From NCBI GenBank assembly GCA_016462305.1, contig JAEMTM010000035.1:5582-15243 (forward strand): 9,662 bases of DNA. The letters are read 5' to 3'. How positions within the stretch are numbered: the stretch's first letter is position 1; each line of letters opens with the position of its first letter. This DNA is from Sphingomonadaceae bacterium. Its GTDB lineage: Bacteria; Pseudomonadota; Alphaproteobacteria; Sphingomonadales; Sphingomonadaceae. The position numbers and the translations under genes are program-made. A model generated the notes under the pieces. That model was not told the DNA's origin. It saw only the letters and a list, made by a program, of their open reading frames with translations, and made no database searches. Shown here in pieces: positions 5,062 to 9,662 of the stretch.

Positions 5062-6420
5062 CGCGCGCTCCGCCATTTCCTGATTCAACATTTCGGCCAA
5101 AAGAAACGCCAGTTCAAGCGACTGCGCCGCGTTCAGGCGTGGGTCGCAATGTGTGTGATACCGATCTGCCAGACCTTCATCGGTCACGGCAACGGCCCCG
5201 CCCGTACATTCGGTGACATTCTGCCCCGTCATCTCGATATGGATACCGCCGCCAAAACTTCCCTCGGCGCGGTGCACAGCGAAGAAGCCGCGCACTTCGG
5301 CTAAGATACGCTCAAACGGGCGCGTTTTATATCCGCTAGCTGATTTGACGACGTTGCCATGCATCGGGTCACAGGACCAGATGACGGGATGTCCTTCACG
5401 TTGCACGGCGCGCACCAAATTCGGGAGCCCAGCTTCGACCTTGTCATAGCCGTAACGCGAGATCAAAGTGATCCGCCCTGCCTCACGCGCTGGGTTCAGT
5501 GTATCGAGCATCCGCAACAATGCATCGGGTTCAAGGCTTGGGCCACATTTCACGCCAATGGGGTTGCCGATACCGCGCAAAAATTCGACATGGGACGACC
5601 CCTCGAACCGCGTCCGATCACCAATCCACAAGAAATGCGCCGACGTATCATACCAGCCGCCGGTCAGGCTGTCCTGACGCGTCATTGCTTGCTCATAAGG
5701 CAGCAACAAGGCTTCATGGCTGGTGTAAAAGCTCGTTCCCTTAATTTGCGGCACTGTCTCTGGCGTAATGCCGCACGCTTCCATAAAGGCCAGCGCCTCG
5801 CTGATACGATCTGCGGTTTCTTTATATTTCTGTGCCCATGGCGAACGGCCCATATAATCATGCGTCCAGGCGTTGACCTGCTGCAAATTGGCATAACCAC
5901 CGCTGGAAAAGGCGCGCAGCAGGTTCAATGTGGATGCCGCCTGACTATAGGCGCGGATCATACGCGCCGGGTCTGGCTCGCGTCCCTCGGCAACAAATTC
6001 AATATCATTGATGATGTCCCCGAAATAGCTCGGCAGCTCAACGCCGTCTATTGTTTCGGTTGGTGTCGAGCGTGGCTTGGCAAATTGCCCCGCCATGCGT
6101 CCAAGTTTGACCACAGGTAACTTGCCCGCGAAGGTCAGCACGACCGCCATTTGCAAGATCACGCGGAAAGTATCGCGGATGTTATTTGGATGAAATTCGG
6201 CAAAGCTTTCGGCGCAGTCGCCGCCTTGAAGCAGAAACGCCTTACCTTCCGCCACTTTCGCAAGATCGGCAGTGAGGTTTCGCGCTTCGCCTGCAAAAAC
6301 CAGCGGCGGATAGTTACGCAGCGTGTTTTCGGTAGCCGACAACGCAGCAGCATCCTTATAGGCAGGCATGTGAATGCCCGTTGCGTCTCTCCAGCTTTCA
6401 GGCGTCCAATTCGTCGCCAT
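5047..6420 (-). CDS. class II DAHP synthase
   Basis: 3-Deoxy-7-phosphoheptulonate synthase, condensing phosphoenolpyruvate and erythrose 4-phosphate in the first step of the shikimate pathway to aromatic amino acids. The 457-residue length and sequence are those of the class II (plant/Mycobacterium) type. Metal ligands by family alignment are C69 (QGGDCAE), H354 (DPMHGN), E396 (HIEMTGQ) and D426 (HCDPRLN); the spacings H-E 42 and E-D 30 match those I recall for the M. tuberculosis enzyme. The phosphoenolpyruvate-binding stretch KLGRMAGQFAKPRS is at 105-118 and KCGPS at 291-295. GGAG lies 8 bases before the ATG. The gene is divergent from petA and convergent with the response regulator. The symbols aroF, aroG and aroH are all used for this family, so none is assigned. 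Confidence 0.96.
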   Translation of the reverse strand: MATNWTPESWRDATGIHMPAYKDAAALSATENTLRNYPPLVFAGEARNLTADLAKVAEGKAFLLQGGDCAESFAEFHPNNIRDTFRVILQMAVVLTFAGKLPVVKLGRMAGQFAKPRSTPTETIDGVELPSYFGDIINDIEFVAEGREPDPARMIRAYSQAASTLNLLRAFSSGGYANLQQVNAWTHDYMGRSPWAQKYKETADRISEALAFMEACGITPETVPQIKGTSFYTSHEALLLPYEQAMTRQDSLTGGWYDTSAHFLWIGDRTRFEGSSHVEFLRGIGNPIGVKCGPSLEPDALLRMLDTLNPAREAGRITLISRYGYDKVEAGLPNLVRAVQREGHPVIWSCDPMHGNVVKSASGYKTRPFERILAEVRGFFAVHRAEGSFGGGIHIEMTGQNVTECTGGAVAVTDEGLADRYHTHCDPRLNAAQSLELAFLLAEMLNQEMAERAKKAA

Positions 6421-6522
6421 GGGTCATACTCCAACAATAATCGAATAAAATTTGCGCCCTTTAGGCGTAACATGTTGTCGGTAGCAAGTGTTAGCGCCTA
6501 ATTTCCGCTGGTTTCGCAAAAT

Positions 6523-6577
6523 GCAACCAAGCTGGCGTCTTTTGCTACATTGGCAACCAAATTGCCTGTTGGCAATT
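6523..6577. repeat. repeat cluster, likely operator region
   Basis: GCAACCAA occurs at 6523-6530 and again at 6553-6560, exactly 30 bases apart (about three helical turns). TTGGCAA occurs at 6550 and 6569. The second part forms a perfect 7-base inverted repeat, AATTGCC (6560-6566), TGTT, GGCAATT (6571-6577). The last arm overlaps the likely -35 of the petA promoter. The layout suits a dimeric regulator, possibly with looping between the two GCAACCAA sites, but the protein is unknown. Confidence 0.5.
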
Positions 6578-6598
6578 GATTGGAAAGGCGTCTATGTG
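6569..6598 (+). promoter_or_regulatory. possible petABC promoter
   Basis: TTGGCA (6569-6574) and TATGTG (6593-6598) are 18 bases apart. The -35 lies inside the inverted repeat of the upstream operator-like cluster. The implied leader to petA is roughly 100 bases. The -10 is weak, so this is a best guess rather than a firm assignment. Confidence 0.35.
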
Positions 6599-6704
6599 GC
6601 CGCTGAATCGTCCCTGCCGTGCGCCATTTTGGTGAACGCGGTTGGAGTGAAAAAATTTCGTCGGTATTGCGGGGTCCAGTTCCGCGACGCAAAAAGGGCA
6701 GATT

Positions 6705-7373
6705 ATGTCGTCAGTCAAAAAAACAAATGGCACCGGGGAAAAACCGGTTAAAGCGCCAAAGCGGCCCGTTGCAGCCGCTTTGAACGCGGAAAGTGCGACG
6801 TCGGGCGATATTCCTTCGGAAAACCTGGGCGTTGAAAACAACGATCAGGTGCCAGGCGTCCGCCGCCGCGACTTCATCCACATCGCAACCATCAGCTTCG
6901 CTGGCGTAGGCGCTGCCGCCTTTGCAATCCCGTTCTTATCGCAGATGAGCGCAAGCGCTGACGTGCGGGCCTTGGCCTCTATCGAAGTCGATGTATCCAA
7001 AATTGATCCTGGTCAGTCGATCAAGGATAGCTGGCGCAAACAGCCTATATTTATCCGCAACCTCACGCCTGCGGAAATCGAAGCGGCTAACAAGGTCGAT
7101 GTTGGGGCATTGCGCGATCCGCAAACGCTTGCCGACCGCACGAAACCGGGCAAGGAAAACTGGCTCATCACGCTTGGCGTCTGCACCCATTTGGGCTGCG
7201 TGCCTTTGGGTGCCGCCGCTGGCGAAGTTAAAGGCGAATATGGCGGCTATTTCTGCCCTTGCCATGGTTCGCATTATGACACCGCCGCACGTATCCGGAA
7301 GGGGCCAGCCCCGACAAACCTCGTCGTTCCGGAATTCGCATTTATTTCTGACACAGTCGTTAAAATCGGTTGA
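6705..7373 (+). CDS. petA: cytochrome bc1 Rieske iron-sulfur subunit
   Basis: Carries the [2Fe-2S] cluster that takes one electron from ubiquinol at the Qo site and passes it to cytochrome c1. The cluster motifs CTHLGC (160-165) and CPCHGSHYD (184-192) are complete: C160, H162, C184 and H187 as ligands, C165 and C186 as the disulfide. RRRDFI (53-58) is a twin-arginine signal, followed by the single anchor helix (about 59-79). The 222-residue length is above that of short bacterial homologues because some 52 residues, rich in Lys and Ala, precede the twin arginines; no later Met offers another start upstream of the signal. AGGG lies 6 bases before the ATG. The stop TGA overlaps the petB ribosome binding site. 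First gene of the bc1 operon. Confidence 0.97.
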   Translation: MSSVKKTNGTGEKPVKAPKRPVAAALNAESATSGDIPSENLGVENNDQVPGVRRRDFIHIATISFAGVGAAAFAIPFLSQMSASADVRALASIEVDVSKIDPGQSIKDSWRKQPIFIRNLTPAEIEAANKVDVGALRDPQTLADRTKPGKENWLITLGVCTHLGCVPLGAAAGEVKGEYGGYFCPCHGSHYDTAARIRKGPAPTNLVVPEFAFISDTVVKIG

Positions 7374-7387
7374 GGAGCTAGAACGTA

Positions 7388-8683
7388 ATGAGCTTCCCTT
7401 GGGCACAAGAATATAAGCCGCAAGGCACAGTAAGTAAGTGGGTCGATGAACGCCTGCCCTTGCCGCGTCTGGTTTATAACGCAGTCGGCGCAGGTTATCC
7501 CGTGCCACGTAACCTGAATTATTTCTGGAACTTCGGTGTCCTTGCGGGCGTCGCTTTGGTTATCCAGATTGTAACCGGCATCGTCCTTGCCATGCATTAT
7601 TATGCAAGCGTCGATGGCGCGTTCAACAGCGTCGAACACATCATGCGCGACGTGAACGCTGGCTGGTTCTTGCGTTATGCGCATATGAACGGCGCCAGCT
7701 TCTTCTTCATCGTCGTCTACATTCACATTTTCCGGGGGCTTTTCTACGGATCGTATAAAGCGCCGCGTGAAATGATCTGGCTGCTGGGCGTCACTATCTT
7801 CCTGCTGATGATGGCTACTGCGTTCATGGGCTATGTGCTTCCATGGGGCCAAATGAGCTTCTGGGGGGCGCAGGTTATCACTGGCTTCTTCTCCGCGATT
7901 CCGTTGGTAGGTGAACCATTGCGTCAGTGGCTCCTTGGCGGCTTTGCGCCAGACCAAGCGGCTCTGAACCGCTTCTTCTCGCTGCACTATCTGATGCCAT
8001 TTGTTATTGCTGGCGTCATCATCCTGCATATTTGGGCATTGCATATTCCAGGATCATCGAACCCGACGGGCGTCAGTGTTAAGGGCGAACAGGACACCGT
8101 TCCGTTCCACCCTTATTACACCGCAAAGGACGGCTTCGGTCTGGGCATCTTCTTGATCTTCTTTGTAGCCGTAACTTTCTTTGCGCCGAATATGCTGGGC
8201 CATCCAGACAATTACATCCCGGCTAACCCGCTTTCGACGCCAGCGCACATCGTGCCTGAATGGTATTTCTTGCCATTCTACGCGATTTTGAAGGCGTTCA
8301 CCGTCGATTTTGGTATTCCGTTCACAGGTATCATCATCGTTCCGGCCAAGCTGATGGGCGTGTTGGCGATGTTTGGTTCGATCTTGCTGTTGTTCTTCCT
8401 GCCTTGGCTGGACACATCACCCGTTCGTTCGGCTAACTATCGCCCATTGTTCCGTAAGTTCTTTTGGTTTGGCTTGATCCCGAGCTTGGTTGTCCTGACC
8501 TATTGCGGTGGTAAGCCTCCATACACACAGTGGGTCGTGCTCAGCCAGATTGCAGCGGCATATTATTTCGCCCATTTCTTGATCATCTTGCCGATAGTTT
8601 CACGCATTGAACGGCCGCTCCCGCTGCCGAATTCAATCACCGAAGCCGTCACCGGCAAACCGCTTGAAACAGCGGCTGCGTAA
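7388..8683 (+). CDS. petB: cytochrome b of the bc1 complex
   Basis: Membrane core of the ubiquinol:cytochrome c oxidoreductase, holding hemes bL and bH and both quinone sites. The 431-residue protein has about eight membrane helices. Heme ligands are H99 and H113 in helix B and H200 and H214 in helix D, each pair 14 residues apart as expected. The Qo-site PEWY motif is at 290-293, and GYVLPWGQMSFWGA (148-161) is the conserved stretch after helix C. The length is that of full bacterial cytochrome b, not the split b6/subunit IV form. GAGGAG, shared with the petA stop, lies 10 bases before the ATG. Spacing to petA is 14 bases and to petC 18, so all three are cotranscribed. Confidence 0.98.
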   Translation: MSFPWAQEYKPQGTVSKWVDERLPLPRLVYNAVGAGYPVPRNLNYFWNFGVLAGVALVIQIVTGIVLAMHYYASVDGAFNSVEHIMRDVNAGWFLRYAHMNGASFFFIVVYIHIFRGLFYGSYKAPREMIWLLGVTIFLLMMATAFMGYVLPWGQMSFWGAQVITGFFSAIPLVGEPLRQWLLGGFAPDQAALNRFFSLHYLMPFVIAGVIILHIWALHIPGSSNPTGVSVKGEQDTVPFHPYYTAKDGFGLGIFLIFFVAVTFFAPNMLGHPDNYIPANPLSTPAHIVPEWYFLPFYAILKAFTVDFGIPFTGIIIVPAKLMGVLAMFGSILLLFFLPWLDTSPVRSANYRPLFRKFFWFGLIPSLVVLTYCGGKPPYTQWVVLSQIAAAYYFAHFLIILPIVSRIERPLPLPNSITEAVTGKPLETAAA

Positions 8684-8701
8684 AACAGGGAAAGCAGTAT
8701 C

Positions 8702-9565
8702 ATGGTTCGTTTAGTTGCTTTTTTAGTAGGCCTGTTTTTCAGCGGCATGCTTTTGATTGGCCTTGGGGACACCGTTATCAAGGCTATTCAGGAACCTGAA
8801 CAGCCCACGGCTGATTATGCGTTTCACGAAACGCCACTTGCCGTCAGCTTTGCGCATGATGGTCCGTTCGGCAAGTTTGACCGTGGCCAGTTACAGCGTG
8901 GATTGAAGGTATATTCCGAAGTATGCGCGGCGTGCCATAGCTTGAAGCTCGTCGCCTTCCGTGATTTCGCGGCATTGGGTTACAATGAAGACCAAGTGAA
9001 GGCACTTGCCAAGGCGTGGAAAACCGAAGTGCCAAGCATCAACCCTGAAACGGGTGAAGCGGCCTCGCGCCCTGCCATTCCTGCCGATAAAATTCCTTCG
9101 CCATTTGCGAACGAAACTGCCGCACGTGCGGCCAACAATAATGCGCTTCCGCCCGATCTCTCGCTGATCACCAAGGCGCGCGCCGATGGCACGGCCTATG
9201 TATATTCATTGTTGATGGGCTACCGCGATCAAGCTGGCTACAAGAATGAAAAAGGCAAAGAGCTGCTGAAGGAATTCCCTGACGCGGCGACGCCTCCTGG
9301 CCTGCACTTCAACCCATGGTTTGCAAATCTGAACATCGCGATGGCCAACCCGATTGTGGGTGATGATCAGGTGACCTATGATGATGGCACAAAGGCCACC
9401 AAAAAGCAGATGGCGAAAGACGTTTCTGCATTCTTGGCATGGACAGCAGAGCCAAAGATGGAAAACCGCAAAAGCGCAGGTTGGGCGGCGCTCGGCTTCC
9501 TGATCATCTTCACCGTGCTTGCGTGGATGTCCTACAAGACCATCTGGGCAGACAAAAAACATTGA
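8702..9565 (+). CDS. petC: cytochrome c1 of the bc1 complex
   Basis: Periplasm-facing c-type heme subunit that receives electrons from the Rieske protein and delivers them to soluble or membrane cytochrome c. The 287-residue protein has an N-terminal signal sequence (about 1-28), the heme-binding motif CAACH (C75, C78, H79) and the distal Met ligand most likely M214 in NIAMANP. A C-terminal anchor helix (about 258-279) ends in a basic tail (WADKKH). Conserved family stretches include VCAACHSLKLVAFRD (74-88), LPPDLSLITKARADG (149-163) and LHFNPWFANLNIAMANP (201-217). AGGGAAAG precedes the ATG by 7 bases. It is a stand-alone c1, not a petB-petC fusion of the Bradyrhizobium type. Last gene of the operon, followed by a terminator. 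Confidence 0.97.
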   Translation: MVRLVAFLVGLFFSGMLLIGLGDTVIKAIQEPEQPTADYAFHETPLAVSFAHDGPFGKFDRGQLQRGLKVYSEVCAACHSLKLVAFRDFAALGYNEDQVKALAKAWKTEVPSINPETGEAASRPAIPADKIPSPFANETAARAANNNALPPDLSLITKARADGTAYVYSLLMGYRDQAGYKNEKGKELLKEFPDAATPPGLHFNPWFANLNIAMANPIVGDDQVTYDDGTKATKKQMAKDVSAFLAWTAEPKMENRKSAGWAALGFLIIFTVLAWMSYKTIWADKKH

Positions 9566-9585
9566 TAATGTAAAACCGATTTTGG

Positions 9586-9614
9586 AAGGGGCCGCTTTTG
9601 CGGCCCTTTCTTTT
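9586..9614 (+). terminator. petABC intrinsic terminator
   Basis: GGGCCGC (9589-9595) pairs with GCGGCCC (9600-9606) around a TTTT loop, extended by AA/TT pairs, and is followed by TTTCTTTT. It begins 20 bases after the petC stop codon and marks the end of the bc1 operon. Confidence 0.88.
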
Positions 9615-9626
9615 GCAATGAGGGCG

Positions 9627-9656
9627 TTGACGCTGTGGCCGGATAATGGCAATAAA
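9627..9656 (+). promoter_or_regulatory. possible promoter of the next gene
   Basis: TTGACG (9627-9632, five of six consensus bases) is followed after 18 bases by AATAAA (9651-9656, four of six). It lies just after the petC terminator, where a promoter for a downstream rightward gene would be expected. The window ends 6 bases later, so the gene itself cannot be seen. Confidence 0.3.
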
Positions 9657-9662
9657 GGCGCT

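Larger units (their letters stand above)
6421..6704. promoter_or_regulatory. divergent DAHP synthase/petA intergenic region
   Basis: 284 bases with no convincing gene. Near the DAHP synthase side is an inverted pair, TTAGGCG (6461-6467) and CGCCTAA (6495-6501); the second copy is part of the small palindrome TTAG-CGC-CTAA (6491-6501). In the middle is a repeat cluster (6523-6577). A 13-codon open frame (6594-6635) lies before petA. I find no consensus promoter for the leftward gene; TTGCTA on the reverse strand near 6484-6489 is the best -35 candidate but lacks a good -10. Confidence 0.55.

Noticed and set aside
5359..6120. Rightward open frame of 253 codons
   Set aside because: It is fully contained in the conserved DAHP synthase gene on the other strand, with no family features and no ribosome binding site.
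6488..6751. Rightward open frame of 87 codons overlapping the petA start
   Set aside because: It is out of frame with petA, lacks an ATG with a ribosome binding site, and shows no known domain.
7274..8044. Reverse-strand open frame of 256 codons across petA/petB
   Set aside because: It is antisense to the conserved bc1 genes; its composition is that of a shadow frame.
9618..9662. Open frame starting with ATG after the petC terminator, reaching the window end
   Set aside because: Only 15 codons are visible, there is no Shine-Dalgarno, and the stretch overlaps a plausible promoter. It cannot be called a gene.

Overview
This 9.66 kb window looks like an ordinary chromosomal segment of an alphaproteobacterium, most likely a sphingomonad (Sphingopyxis/Sphingorhabdus-like). 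The pointers are the petABC sequences and the protein style of the Rieske subunit, the hisE-HIT pair, a class II (plant/actinobacterial-type) DAHP synthase, and moderate GC with little strong codon bias. The placement is from remembered family features, not from a search.

Layout. A leftward block (20-2861) reads, from its promoter end, a PetP-like MarR regulator, hisE (histidine biosynthesis), a HIT-family nucleotide hydrolase and an APC-family amino acid permease. The first two genes overlap at TGATG and the third follows after 15 bases, so these three look like one transcript. Divergent from it is a branched-chain aminotransferase gene (ilvE, 2922-4010). Next comes a tRNA-Gln(TTG) gene with its own promoter and an encoded CCA end (4073-4147). 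An AT-rich regulatory stretch (about 4150-4316) leads into an orphan OmpR/PhoB-type response regulator (4317-5006). That gene converges on a leftward class II DAHP synthase gene (5047-6420), with a shared hairpin terminator that lies partly inside the DAHP synthase coding end. A 284-base divergent intergenic region (6421-6704), rich in small repeats, separates it from the rightward cytochrome bc1 operon petA-petB-petC (6705-9565), which ends in a clear terminator.

Functionally the window joins amino acid metabolism (branched-chain, histidine and aromatic amino acids, amino acid uptake, glutamine tRNA) with the respiratory cytochrome bc1 complex. All three bc1 subunits keep every cofactor ligand that can be checked by eye. 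The MarR regulator resembles PetP, which in Rhodobacter sits upstream of petABC; here it is about 4 kb away on the other strand.

I see no phage, transposon, CRISPR, toxin-antitoxin or defence genes. The least ordinary item is the response regulator module. Its receiver keeps the phospho-acceptor Asp and the catalytic Lys but appears to lack one acidic-pocket residue and the switch Thr. Its upstream region carries three TGTAAA elements at exactly 10-base spacing, an inverted repeat around the likely -10, and a leader hairpin that may cover the ribosome binding site. The repeats in the DAHP synthase/petA divergent region come second. None of these amounts to evidence for a new system; they are testable regulatory oddities.
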